Below, in pieces: positions 42,467 to 50,817 of a DNA stretch of 64,000 nucleotides. Under the pieces are notes generated by a model, which saw only the letters and a list, made by a program, of their open reading frames with translations, was not told where the DNA came from and searched no databases. Each line of letters opens with the position of its first letter. Within the stretch, counting starts at the first letter, position 1. The DNA is from DASQMT01 sp963839615 (GTDB lineage: Bacteria; Actinomycetota; Thermoleophilia; Solirubrobacterales; Solirubrobacteraceae). A program made the position numbers and the translations under genes. Location of the stretch: positions 806,001 to 870,000 of the forward strand of contig CAWIVY010000007.1 of the NCBI GenBank assembly GCA_963839615.1, given 5' to 3'.

Positions 42467-44031
42467 CGACCCTCCCCGCGTTCGCCAACGAGCCCGTGCT
42501 GGAGCTGCGGCGCGCGCCCGTGCGCGCCGGGCTCGCCGATGCGCTGCGCGCGCACGACGCCCGCGGCGCGTTCGACGTGCCCGTCTGGGTCGGACAGGAC
42601 AAGCGCACGGGCGACGCGCTCGTCTCGACCGACCCGGGCGCCCCCGACCGCGTCGTCGCGCGCGCGGCCGCAGCCTCGCAGGACGACGTCGACGCCGCGC
42701 TCGAGGCGGCCGGCTCCGGCCGGCGCGAGTGGGGCCGCCGGCCGGCCGCGGAGCGCGCCGAGGTCCTCGCGCGTGCCGCCGCCTGGCTGCGCGAGCACCG
42801 GCTCGAGGTCGCCGCGCTGGAGGTGCGCGAGTGCGCCAAGCCCTGGCCGGAGGCGGACGCCGACGTGTGCGAGGCGATCGACTTCCTCGAGTACTACGCG
42901 CGCGGCGCCGTCGAGCTCGAGTCCGGCGCCGAGCTGCTGCAGATGCCTGGCGAGCGCAACACGCTCAGCTACCGCCCGCGCGGCGTGGTCGCCGTGATCT
43001 CGCCCTGGAACTTCCCCGTCGCGATCCCCTGCGGGATGGTCGCCGCGGGGCTCGCCACCGGCAACGCCGTCGTGCTCAAGCCCGCCGAGCAGGCGCCGGG
43101 CTGCGCGTTCGTGCTGGTGCGCGCGCTGCGCGAGGCGGGCGTTCCCGCCGACGCGCTCGCGCTGCTGCCTGGCGAGGGCGAGGTCGGCGCCGCGCTCGTC
43201 CGCGATCCGCGCGTGCACACGATCGCGTTCACGGGCTCGTCCCAGGTCGGGCAGGAGATCCTGCGCAGCGCGGCCGAGATGCCCGCCGCGCAGAAGCACG
43301 TCAAGCGCGTCACGGCAGAGATGGGCGGCAAGAACTGCGTGATCGTCGATGCCGACGCCGATCTCGACGAGGTCGTGCCCGCGCTCGTGCGGTCGGCGTT
43401 CGTCTATGCCGGCCAGAAGTGCTCCGCCGCCGCGCGCGTGCTCTGCCACGAGGCTGTCCACGACGGTCTCATCGAGCGCCTGGCCGGGGCCGTCGAGGTG
43501 CTCGCCGTCGGGCAGGCGGAGCGACTGGACATCGACGTCCCGCCCGTGATCGAGCGCAGCTCCCAGGAGCGCGTCGCCCGCTACGCCGCCGAGGCGGAGC
43601 GGACCGGCCGGCTCGCCGCGGTCGCGAGCGACGTGCCGCAGGAGGGCTGGTTCGCGACCCCCGCCGTCGCGGCGGAGCTGCCGCCCGATTCGCCGGTCCT
43701 GCACGAGGAGATCTTCGGCCCGCTGCTCGCCGTCGAGCGCGTCCGCGACGTGGCCGAGGCGTGCGACCGCGTCGACGCCTCCCCCTTCGGCCTCACCGGC
43801 GGGCTGTTCGCGCGCAACCCCGACACGGTCGACTACGTCGTCGACCGCTCGCCCGTCGGCAACCTCTACGTCAACCGCGCGATCACCGGCGCGATGGTCG
43901 CGCGCCAGCCGTTCGGCGGCAACCGGCTCTCCGGCACCGGCGCGAAGGCCGGCGGCCCGGGCTACCTGGAGCAGTTCGCGGACGCGGTCGTGGTGTCGGA
44001 GAACACGATGCGCCACGGCCTCGTGGTGTGA
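42463..44031 (+). CDS. pruA: 1-pyrroline-5-carboxylate (glutamate semialdehyde) dehydrogenase
   Basis: 522-residue aldehyde dehydrogenase oxidising P5C to glutamate with NAD. Family motifs: VVAVISPWNFPVAIPCGM and ITFTGSS-type IAFTGSSQVGQ, the catalytic Glu in VTAEMGGKN, and the nucleophile Cys at residue 320 in AGQKCSAAAR. The C-terminus PFGGNRLSGTGAKAGGPGYL is specific for P5CDH. Coupled to proline dehydrogenase by an ATGA overlap. A three-nucleotide gap leads to the next gene. Confidence 0.95.
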   Translation: MTTLPAFANEPVLELRRAPVRAGLADALRAHDARGAFDVPVWVGQDKRTGDALVSTDPGAPDRVVARAAAASQDDVDAALEAAGSGRREWGRRPAAERAEVLARAAAWLREHRLEVAALEVRECAKPWPEADADVCEAIDFLEYYARGAVELESGAELLQMPGERNTLSYRPRGVVAVISPWNFPVAIPCGMVAAGLATGNAVVLKPAEQAPGCAFVLVRALREAGVPADALALLPGEGEVGAALVRDPRVHTIAFTGSSQVGQEILRSAAEMPAAQKHVKRVTAEMGGKNCVIVDADADLDEVVPALVRSAFVYAGQKCSAAARVLCHEAVHDGLIERLAGAVEVLAVGQAERLDIDVPPVIERSSQERVARYAAEAERTGRLAAVASDVPQEGWFATPAVAAELPPDSPVLHEEIFGPLLAVERVRDVAEACDRVDASPFGLTGGLFARNPDTVDYVVDRSPVGNLYVNRAITGAMVARQPFGGNRLSGTGAKAGGPGYLEQFADAVVVSENTMRHGLVV

Positions 44032-44033
44032 GA

Positions 44034-44978
44034 ATGGCCGCGATGGAGCTCCACGGCATCCACCACATCACCGCGATCACCGGCGATGCCCCGGCCAACG
44101 TCGAGTTCTACGCCGGCGTGCTGGGACTGCGGATGGTCAAGAAGACCGTCAACCAGGACGACCCGACCGTCTATCACCTCTTCTACGCCGACGAGGCCGG
44201 CTCGCCCGGCGCCGACCTGACGTTCTTCGAGTACCCCGGCGTCGGCCGCGGGCTGCCCGGCGCCGGGATGGTCCACCGGATCGCGTGGCGCGTCGGCTCG
44301 GACGCGGCGCTGGAGTTCTGGGAGGAGCGGCTGCGCGGGGCCGGGTCCGATCCCGTCCGCACGGACTCCGCGCTGCGGTTCGCGGACCCCGAGGGCCTCG
44401 AGCACGAGCTGGTCGTCTACGACGGGCCCGACGCGCCGCTGCTTGCCGACGCTCCCGACGTGCCCGCGGAGCACGCGCTGCGGGGCTTCGACGGCGTCCG
44501 CGCCTACACGCTGGATCCCGCCCGCAGCACCGAGCTGCTGCGCGACGTGCTCGGCTTCCGGGACCTGGGCGACGGCCGCTGGGAGGTCCGCGGCGAGCAG
44601 CGCGGCGGCCTGTACACCTACGACCTCGCACCGCCGATCAAGCCCGTTCCGGGCGCAGGCTCCGTCCATCACATCGCGTTCGCCTCCCGGCGCGAGGAGC
44701 AGGCGGCCTGGCAGGAGCACGTCGCCGGATCGCGGCTCGCGCGGCCGACGCCGGTGATCGACCGCTTCTACTTCGAGTCGATCTACTTCCGCGAGCCGAG
44801 CCGCGTCCTGTTCGAGATCGCGACGATGGGCCCCGGCTTCGCCACCGACGAGGACGCGGCGCACCTCGGCGAGCGCCTGTCGCTGCCGCCGCGATTCGAG
44901 CCGCTGCGCAGTCAGCTCGAGCAGACGCTGACGCCGCTGCCGGATCCGCGCGCGCGCAGGGCCGCGGCCGAGGGGTAG
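44034..44978 (+). CDS. VOC-family ring-cleaving dioxygenase-like protein (MhqO type)
   Basis: 314-residue protein with two tandem VOC modules. The first starts LHGIHHITAITGDAPANVEFYAGVLGLRMVKKTVNQDD in sense, typical of MhqO/LinE-like hydroquinone dioxygenases; the second starts near residue 150 (VRAYTLDPARSTELLRDVLGF). Metal ligands are likely His9/His10, a middle His in VHHIAF and Glu of LFEIATMGPGF. ATG at 44034, 3 nt after pruA, with a second ATG at 44043. Role in quinone or aromatic detoxification is inferred from the family. Confidence 0.85.
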   Translation: MAAMELHGIHHITAITGDAPANVEFYAGVLGLRMVKKTVNQDDPTVYHLFYADEAGSPGADLTFFEYPGVGRGLPGAGMVHRIAWRVGSDAALEFWEERLRGAGSDPVRTDSALRFADPEGLEHELVVYDGPDAPLLADAPDVPAEHALRGFDGVRAYTLDPARSTELLRDVLGFRDLGDGRWEVRGEQRGGLYTYDLAPPIKPVPGAGSVHHIAFASRREEQAAWQEHVAGSRLARPTPVIDRFYFESIYFREPSRVLFEIATMGPGFATDEDAAHLGERLSLPPRFEPLRSQLEQTLTPLPDPRARRAAAEG

Positions 44979-45015
44979 GCGGGACTACACCGTTCGCGTA
45001 TTCGCGCTGCGGTAT

Positions 45016-45036
45016 GCGGGCGGCAGAGTCGCCCGC
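45016..45036 (+). other. 7-bp hairpin abutting the phoD start codon
   Basis: GCGGGCG-GCAGAGT-CGCCCGC ends directly at the ATG of phoD (45037). No usual Shine-Dalgarno sequence is seen outside it, so the stem could limit initiation, or act as the terminator of the upstream dioxygenase gene. Confidence 0.45.
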
Positions 45037-46641
45037 ATGGGACTGAACGGAAACTGGGACGGCCGTATCAGCCGTCGCGCGCTGCTTCGCACGGGCGGTT
45101 CGGCGGCAGCCGGACTGGTGATGCTGAGTCGATCGGCCGCCACGGCCAGGGCGGTGCCGCCGTTCACGGGCGATCCGTTCAGCCTCGGCGTCGCCTCGGG
45201 CGACCCGACGGCGAACGGGATCGTGCTGTGGACGCGCCTGGCGCCCGCTCCGCTGGACGGCGGCGGCCTGCCGCCGGAGGTGTTCGGCGTGCGCTACGAG
45301 CTCGCGGCCGACAAGGACTTCCGGCGCATCGTCCGGCGCGGCACGGTCGAGGCGTTGCCCGACGAGGTCCATACGGTGCACGCCGAGATCGGCGGCCTCG
45401 CGCCCGCCACGCCCTACTGGTACCGGTTCAAGTGGGGCACGTCCGAGAGCCGCGTGGGTCGGACGCGCACGGCGCCGGCAGCCGACGCGATCGCAGCGCC
45501 GATGCGCTTCGCCTACGTCTCGTGCCAGAACTGGAGCAACGGGTTCTACCCGGCCTACGCGGACCTGGCGAAGCAGGACGTCGACCTCGTCGTCCATCTC
45601 GGCGACTACATCTACGAGGGTCCCGGCACCGCCCCCGACCGCGTCCGCGACCACGCGCCGGCGCGCGAGCTGTTCTCGCTCAGCGACTACCGCACGCGGC
45701 ACGCGCAATACAGGACCGATCCGGACCTGCAGTTCGCGCACGCCGAGCACCCGTTCCTGATGACCTGGGACGACCACGAGTTCAAGGACAACTACGCGGA
45801 CCTCGACCTCGAGCCCGACGTGCCCCTGGAGACCGCCGCCGCGCGCCGCGCCGCCGCCTATCTCGCCTATTGGGAGCACGCGCCCCTGTCGCGGATGCGC
45901 AAGCCCGTCGGCAAGGACATGCCGCTTTACCGGCGCGCTCGCTGGGGCACCCTCGCGACGTTCCACGTGCTCGACACGCGCCAGTACCGCTCCGACCAGT
46001 TCGTGCAGTGCGCGGTGGCCGCACAGGAGCCGTCCGGCTACTGCCCGGACGCGATGCTCGACACGCGCGGGATCCTCGGGGCCGCGCAGCGCAAATGGCT
46101 GTTCGAGGGCCTGGCGGAATCGGGCGCGAGCTGGAACATCGTCGCCAACCAGGTGGCGTTCGCGCCACAGGATCGCGATCTCGGGCCTGGCCGCCTGTTC
46201 ATCGTCGACAAGTGGGACGGGTACGTCGCCGACCGCCAGCTCGTGCTCGACTTCCTTGCCGAGCAGGAGCTCTCCAACACGGTGGTGATCACCGGCGACG
46301 CGCACATCAACTCCGTGCGCAACGTGCCGCCGAACTTCGCGAGCTTCGATGGCGACCCCGTCGCGACCGAGTTCATGGGCACCTCGATCAGCAGCGACGG
46401 CGACCCGCGGAACCCGCAGACGACGTTCGGGGGCGACCCGAACAACCCGCACATCCTGTTCCACAACAACCAGCGCGGATACGCGAAGGTCACGCTCGAC
46501 GCCGGGAGATGGACGAACGAGTTCCGCGTCGTGCCGACGGTGCGGCAGCGCGACGTGCCCGCGACGACGCTCGCGACGTTCGTCGTCGAGAACGGAACGC
46601 CCGGCGCGAAGCGGGCCGGAAGCGTAGTGTCGCCCGTGTGA
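45037..46641 (+). CDS. phoD: Tat-exported alkaline phosphatase D (PhoD)
   Basis: 534-residue secreted phosphodiesterase/phosphatase. Signal: SRRALLRTGGSAAAG (twin-arginine at residues 13-14) with a hydrophobic core and ATARA cleavage-like site near residue 38. The N-terminal PhoD domain begins FSLGVASGDPTANGIVLWTRLAP; the metallophosphatase part has FAYVSCQNWSNG, HLGDYIYEG, TWDDHEFKDNYAD and VITGDAHINSV. Typical of Ca2+/Fe3+ PhoD enzymes that release phosphate from phosphoesters or teichoic acids. Its stop overlaps the next gene's GTG start, so they are coupled. Confidence 0.93.
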   Translation: MGLNGNWDGRISRRALLRTGGSAAAGLVMLSRSAATARAVPPFTGDPFSLGVASGDPTANGIVLWTRLAPAPLDGGGLPPEVFGVRYELAADKDFRRIVRRGTVEALPDEVHTVHAEIGGLAPATPYWYRFKWGTSESRVGRTRTAPAADAIAAPMRFAYVSCQNWSNGFYPAYADLAKQDVDLVVHLGDYIYEGPGTAPDRVRDHAPARELFSLSDYRTRHAQYRTDPDLQFAHAEHPFLMTWDDHEFKDNYADLDLEPDVPLETAAARRAAAYLAYWEHAPLSRMRKPVGKDMPLYRRARWGTLATFHVLDTRQYRSDQFVQCAVAAQEPSGYCPDAMLDTRGILGAAQRKWLFEGLAESGASWNIVANQVAFAPQDRDLGPGRLFIVDKWDGYVADRQLVLDFLAEQELSNTVVITGDAHINSVRNVPPNFASFDGDPVATEFMGTSISSDGDPRNPQTTFGGDPNNPHILFHNNQRGYAKVTLDAGRWTNEFRVVPTVRQRDVPATTLATFVVENGTPGAKRAGSVVSPV

Positions 46642-47681
46642 CGAGGCGGCTCGAGCGGCGGCCGGACGATCCCGCGCAGGCGCGCGAGCGGGAAGCTGCG
46701 GCGAGCCCGTCCCAGCCCGCGTCGGTGCTGGACCTGCAGCGCAGCGCCGGCAACGCGGCGGTCGCGCGGGTGCTCGCCCGCGAGCCGGCGGCCGACGCGC
46801 CGGTGCAGTTCGCAAAGCCCGCGTCCGTCCTCGGCACCAACCCCTTCCTCAACTACCAGCCGCCGAAGCTCCCGGCCGCCGTCGAGCAGGCCGTCGACAC
46901 GTGGCTGACGGATCAGAAGTCCGGCATCGGCATCCAGATCGGCCGCGGCGCGACGTCGATGCCCGAGGTGATCGACCAGGTCCGCCGTCACGTGCCGGCC
47001 GCCAACGATGCGAACCCCGAGGCGATCCGCTGGCGCGTCGAGGCGATCGTCGGCCCGGTGCCGGCGACGCGCCGCAAGCCCGATCTCGGCGGCCAGAAGG
47101 CCGAGCAGGAGTCGCGGATCTCGAACCTCTTCCCGATCCCGCCCACGAGCGTGACGTTCGGCGGCTCGCAGACGAGCATCAAGGTGGGCATCAGCGGCGC
47201 CGAGCTGAAGACCGGCAAGGGCGCGGTGAAGGTCACGGCCGGCAAGGAGGGCGCGGAGGCCGAGGTCAAGGGGAACGGCGCGAAGGTCGCGGCGTCCGGC
47301 AAGTGGGACGGCAGCGAGTTCGCGCTCAAGACAGAGGTCGGCGGCGTCAAGTTCGAGAGCAAGGTCCACCACAAGGGCGACGGCTGGGGCTGGTCCGGCG
47401 GGCTCGTGATCCCGCTCTCGGGCGAGGAGGTCGACGAGCTGCCCGACGTCAGCGCGGCGGTCGGCGGCGCGCACAACGCGATCGCCGAGTCGCTCGGCCA
47501 CCTTCAGGGCGGCGGCTCGCTCACCGACGGTTTCGTCACCGGGCGGATGGCCCAGGTCAAGCCGGCGATCGACGCCGCGAAGAACATCGCCGGGCGCAAG
47601 CCCGGCGCGACGCTGCGCGTCACGGGCTCGGCCGACAGCGGCGGCTGGACCGCGGGCGTCTCGCTGGTGATCGTCTTCTAG
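46638..47681 (+). CDS. Protein with LQRxAGNxAV motif (eCIS-cargo-like), C-terminal beta-rich domain
   Basis: 347-residue protein starting at GTG 46638, overlapping the phoD stop. Residues 1-30 are polar and disordered. L33-V42 reads LQRSAGNAAV, the short motif common in proteins linked to extracellular contractile injection systems and in DUF4157-type exported proteins. Residues about 150-260 are alternating Gly/Ala/charged strands (VKVTAGKEGAEAEVKG, GWGWSGGLVIPLSG) and the chain ends in GVSLVIVF, like an amphipathic beta-sheet. No signal peptide is obvious. No sheath, tube or baseplate genes are in the window. Could be a cargo/effector or envelope protein. Confidence 0.7.
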   Translation: MTRRLERRPDDPAQAREREAAASPSQPASVLDLQRSAGNAAVARVLAREPAADAPVQFAKPASVLGTNPFLNYQPPKLPAAVEQAVDTWLTDQKSGIGIQIGRGATSMPEVIDQVRRHVPAANDANPEAIRWRVEAIVGPVPATRRKPDLGGQKAEQESRISNLFPIPPTSVTFGGSQTSIKVGISGAELKTGKGAVKVTAGKEGAEAEVKGNGAKVAASGKWDGSEFALKTEVGGVKFESKVHHKGDGWGWSGGLVIPLSGEEVDELPDVSAAVGGAHNAIAESLGHLQGGGSLTDGFVTGRMAQVKPAIDAAKNIAGRKPGATLRVTGSADSGGWTAGVSLVIVF

Positions 47682-48331
47682 AGGTGCGCCTGGTCGTTCC
47701 AGGTCTTCAGGTGCCAGCCGTCGAAGTCCATGCCGTCCATGCGGCGGTTGCGGCGCTCGAACACGGTGATGCCGGTGTTGGCATGGCCGGCGTACCAGAG
47801 CGGCACCAGGTGCTCGGGCCCGAACGCGTCGCCGAACAGCGCCAGGCCGAGGAACCAGTGGATGAACCCGTAGTGGCTGACCAGCAGGATGCGCTCGTCC
47901 CCCGCGCGCGCCTCCATCCGCTCGCGCACCCGCAGCGCGCGCCCGAGCATGTCGTCGAAGGACTCCGCGCCGGGCTCGGCGTGGTCGCGCGGAGCGGTCG
48001 GCATCCAGTTCAGCGAGGCCGTGTCGCCGAACTTACCGCCGGACTCGTAGAAGGCGTCGGCCTGGCGCAGTTCGTGCAGGTCGGGGTCCGTCTCCACCGG
48101 CAGGCCGAGCACCTCGTTGATGCCCTCCGCGGTCTCCTGCGCGCGCCGCATCGTGCTCGCGACGATCAGCTCCAGGCCATGGCCCTCCAGCCGCCGGCCG
48201 AGGCCGCGGGCCTGCTCCCAGCCGCGCTCGGACAGCGCGTCCCAGTCGGCCGGGCGGGGCCGTCCGGCGCGGTCGGCGTCGTTGGCGAGCGACTCGCCGT
48301 GGCGGACGAAGTGCAGCGTGAGGTCAGCCAT
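47678..48331 (-). CDS. Histidine phosphatase (phosphoglycerate mutase-like)
   Basis: 217-residue protein of the histidine phosphatase superfamily. The catalytic FVRHGES is at residues 8-14, with the family's RAQETAEGI block, Glu near residue 90 and the second histidine in LLVSHYGFIHWF. It is probably a broad phosphatase rather than glycolytic mutase because the conserved surroundings of mutases are missing. The ATG overlaps the pdxT stop region by 8 nt; convergent with the LQRxAGN gene, whose end it overlaps by 4 nt. Confidence 0.87.
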   Translation of the reverse strand: MADLTLHFVRHGESLANDADRAGRPRPADWDALSERGWEQARGLGRRLEGHGLELIVASTMRRAQETAEGINEVLGLPVETDPDLHELRQADAFYESGGKFGDTASLNWMPTAPRDHAEPGAESFDDMLGRALRVRERMEARAGDERILLVSHYGFIHWFLGLALFGDAFGPEHLVPLWYAGHANTGITVFERRNRRMDGMDFDGWHLKTWNDQAHL

Positions 48332-48887
48332 CGCTCACGACGCCCTCGAGGAACAGCTCGTGCAGCCGCGTCTCGCCCGCGATCTCCGGGTGGAACGAGA
48401 TCACGAGCATGTTGTCCTGGCGCGCCGCGACGACGTGGCCGTCGACCTCCGCGAGCACCTCGACGGCGTCGCCGTGCTCGTCGATCCAGGGGGCGCGGAT
48501 GAAGACGGCGCGCACCGGCGCGCCGTCGATCCCCGGGATCTCGAGATCGGCCTCGAACGAGCGGATCTGGCGGCCGAACGCGTTGCGCTTGGCCGTGTAG
48601 TCGGCCAACCCGAGGTGCTCGCGGTCGAGCATGATCATGCCCGCGCAGGTGCCGAGCACGGGCGTGCCGGAGCGGACGAGCTCGCGCAGCGGCTCGGCGA
48701 GCCCCTCGCGCTCGATCCCGAGCGTCATCGTCGTCGACTCGCCGCCCGGGATCACGAGGCCGTCGAGGCCGCCGAGGTCGGCGGGCACGCGCACCTCGCG
48801 CACCTCCGCGCCGAGGCCTGCGAGCACGCGCGCGTGCGCCTCGAAGTCGCCCTGGAGCGCGAGCACGCCGACGAGCGGCGCGCTCAC
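48324..48887 (-). CDS. pdxT: Pyridoxal 5'-phosphate synthase glutaminase subunit PdxT
   Basis: 187-residue class-I glutamine amidotransferase supplying ammonia to PdxS. VGVLALQGDFEAHARVL opens the protein; GGESTTM, the nucleophile Cys in GTCAGMIML (near residue 80) and the His-Glu pair in ISFHPEIAG complete the triad. Start is GTG at 48887 in a GTGA overlap with pdxS. Forms the R5P-dependent PLP synthase with the upstream gene product. Confidence 0.95.
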   Translation of the reverse strand: MSAPLVGVLALQGDFEAHARVLAGLGAEVREVRVPADLGGLDGLVIPGGESTTMTLGIEREGLAEPLRELVRSGTPVLGTCAGMIMLDREHLGLADYTAKRNAFGRQIRSFEADLEIPGIDGAPVRAVFIRAPWIDEHGDAVEVLAEVDGHVVAARQDNMLVISFHPEIAGETRLHELFLEGVVSDG

Positions 48888-49768
48888 CAGCCGCGGTTGG
48901 CGAGGAGCTGCTGCTCCTCGAGCTTGCGCGACTCGAGCGAGACCATCGCCTGGCCGAGACCCTCGCTGGCGTGTGCGACGCGCTCTGCGTCACGGAAGTG
49001 CGTGGTCGCCTCGACGATCGCGGCGGCACGGGTGGCGGGATCCTCGGACTTGAAGATGCCCGAGCCCACGAACACGCCCTCGGCGCCGAGCTGCATCATC
49101 AGCGACGCGTCAGCCGGGGTCGCGATGCCGCCCGCGCAGAACAGCACGACGGGCAGCTTGCCGGCCTCGGCGACGCCGCGGACGAGATCGGGCGCGGCCT
49201 GGTGCTCCTTCGCCGCGGTTGCGAGCTCCGCGTCGTCGAGCGTCTGCAGCCGGCGGAGCTCCGAGCCGATCCGGCGCATGTGGCGCACGGCCTCGACGAT
49301 GTCGCCCGTGCCGGCCTCGCCCTTCGAGCGGATCATCGCCGCGCCCTCGCCGATGCGCCGCAGCGCCTCGCCGAGGTTGGTGGCGCCGCACACGAACGGG
49401 ATCTTGAACGCCCACTTGTCGATGTGGTTGGCCTCGTCGGCCGGCGTGAGGACCTCGGACTCGTCGATGTAGTCGACCTCGAGCGCCTCGAGCACCTGGG
49501 CCTCGGCGAAGTGGCCGATCCGCGCCTTCGCCATGACCGGGATGCTCACGGCCTCCTGGATGCCGCGGATCAGCAGCGGGTCCGACATGCGCGCGACGCC
49601 GCCGTCGCGGCGGATGTCGGCGGGGACGCGCTCGAGCGCCATCACGGCCGCGGCGCCCGCGTCCTCGGCGATCTTCGCCTGCTCGGCGTCGACGACGTCC
49701 ATGATGACGCCGCCCTTCAGCATCTCGGCCAGTCCGGCCTTCACCCGGAACGTCGCTTCGTCACGCAT
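48884..49768 (-). CDS. pdxS: Pyridoxal 5'-phosphate synthase subunit PdxS
   Basis: 294-residue TIM-barrel enzyme condensing ribose 5-phosphate, glyceraldehyde 3-phosphate and ammonia into PLP. MLKGGVIMDVVDAEQAKIAEDAGA, VMALERVPADIRRDGGVARMSDP, IPVMAKARIGHFAEAQ and DYIDESEVLTPADE are the highly conserved blocks, with the active-site lysines in MAKARIGH and IRSKGEAGTG. Length is typical. An ATG at 49768 is used. A perfect hairpin lies 15 nt upstream. Confidence 0.96.
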   Translation of the reverse strand: MRDEATFRVKAGLAEMLKGGVIMDVVDAEQAKIAEDAGAAAVMALERVPADIRRDGGVARMSDPLLIRGIQEAVSIPVMAKARIGHFAEAQVLEALEVDYIDESEVLTPADEANHIDKWAFKIPFVCGATNLGEALRRIGEGAAMIRSKGEAGTGDIVEAVRHMRRIGSELRRLQTLDDAELATAAKEHQAAPDLVRGVAEAGKLPVVLFCAGGIATPADASLMMQLGAEGVFVGSGIFKSEDPATRAAAIVEATTHFRDAERVAHASEGLGQAMVSLESRKLEEQQLLANRGW

Positions 49769-49783
49769 GGCTCACAGGGTACG

Positions 49784-49805
49784 ACGGATCGGTGCGCCGA
49801 TCCGT
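49784..49805. terminator. Perfect 9-bp hairpin between RpiR-like gene and pdxS
   Basis: ACGGATCGG-TGCG-CCGATCCGT lies between two minus-strand genes, 41 nt after the RpiR-family stop and 15 nt before pdxS. It may terminate the upstream transcript or act as an operator or leader hairpin of pdxS. No T-run follows. Confidence 0.45.
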
Positions 49806-49846
49806 CCAAATCGGCCATAGGGCCAATTGCCCCTGAGAAGTGCGCG

Positions 49847-50713
49847 CTACTTGAGCTTGAAGGCGCGGATGCGCTCGTCGTACTGCGACGTGTCGCGCGA
49901 GTAGACGCCGTACGCCAGCGCCTGCAGGATCGAGAGCAGGCCGCTGTGCGAGCGCACGAAGGCCGGCGAGTTCGAGGAGTAGTAGAGCGTGCGGTCGGAG
50001 AGCTTGGCGACCTCGGAGAGGGTGGCGTCGACGATCGCGAGCGTCGCCGCCTTGCGGTGGCGGCCGATCTTCATCGCGCGCACGACGAGCGGGTGCGGGC
50101 GCCCGGCCGAGAGCCCGATCACGAGCGTGCTCGCGTCGATCCGGCCGAGCCGCGAGAGCGCCTCCTGCGACGGCGAGGCGGCGATCTCGGCGCGGATGTC
50201 GAGCAGCATCAGCAGGTGGCGCAGGTAGGACGCGAAGAACGCCATCTGGTCGGTGCCTGCGATCAGGACCCGCTCGCACGTCGCGACGAGCTCGATCGCG
50301 GCCTCGACCTCGGAGCGCGAGACCCGGCGGGCGGTGTCCTCGACGTTGACGTGGTCGGCGGCGATCGCGGACTCGAACGGGTTCATGTCGAGCGAGAACA
50401 GCGGCGCCGCCTGCTCGAGGCCGCGGGGCGGCTGGCGGTGGCCGTGGCGGTACTCCTCGCGCGCGGACTCCTGGAGCTCCGGGAAGCCCTCGAACCCGAG
50501 CGCCTGCGAGAAGCGGACGACCGTCGAGGAAGAGGTGTTCGCGCGCCGCGCGAGCTCCTCGGCGGTGTGGAAGGCGACCTCGTCGAGGTGGTCGACGACG
50601 TACTGGGCGACGTCCTTCTGGGAGCGTGAGAACTCGTCGAAGCGGGACGTGATGTAGGCGGACAGCGTCTGGTGGCCCTTGGCGGCCGGGGGCATCGGAA
50701 CGGTTCTCGGCAT
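49847..50713 (-). CDS. RpiR/MurR-family regulator with SIS domain
   Basis: 288-residue regulator. The N-terminal HTH_6 domain (residues about 20-100) contains FSRSQKDVAQYVVDHLDEVAFHTAEELARRANTSSSTVVRF in sense; the C-terminal SIS domain starts near residue 130 with CERVLIAGTDQMAFFASYLRHL and includes VIGLSAGRPHP. Such proteins sense sugar phosphates and control sugar metabolism genes. The start at 50713 is the most upstream ATG; starts at residue 7 are possible. It diverges from rfbC. Confidence 0.87.
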   Translation of the reverse strand: MPRTVPMPPAAKGHQTLSAYITSRFDEFSRSQKDVAQYVVDHLDEVAFHTAEELARRANTSSSTVVRFSQALGFEGFPELQESAREEYRHGHRQPPRGLEQAAPLFSLDMNPFESAIAADHVNVEDTARRVSRSEVEAAIELVATCERVLIAGTDQMAFFASYLRHLLMLLDIRAEIAASPSQEALSRLGRIDASTLVIGLSAGRPHPLVVRAMKIGRHRKAATLAIVDATLSEVAKLSDRTLYYSSNSPAFVRSHSGLLSILQALAYGVYSRDTSQYDERIRAFKLK

Positions 50714-50817
50714 GGCCCGAGGTGGTTTCGACGGCGGGACCCTCGACTCCTTCCAAACGTATCGTCGCCGTGAGGTCCGAGCTCGCGAGGACGGAACGGC
50801 GAAATAGTCTGTACCCC

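Noticed and set aside
46638..47681. Contractile injection system locus
   Set aside because: Only a motif-bearing protein is present; no sheath, tube, baseplate or AAA+ genes occur in the flanking genes.
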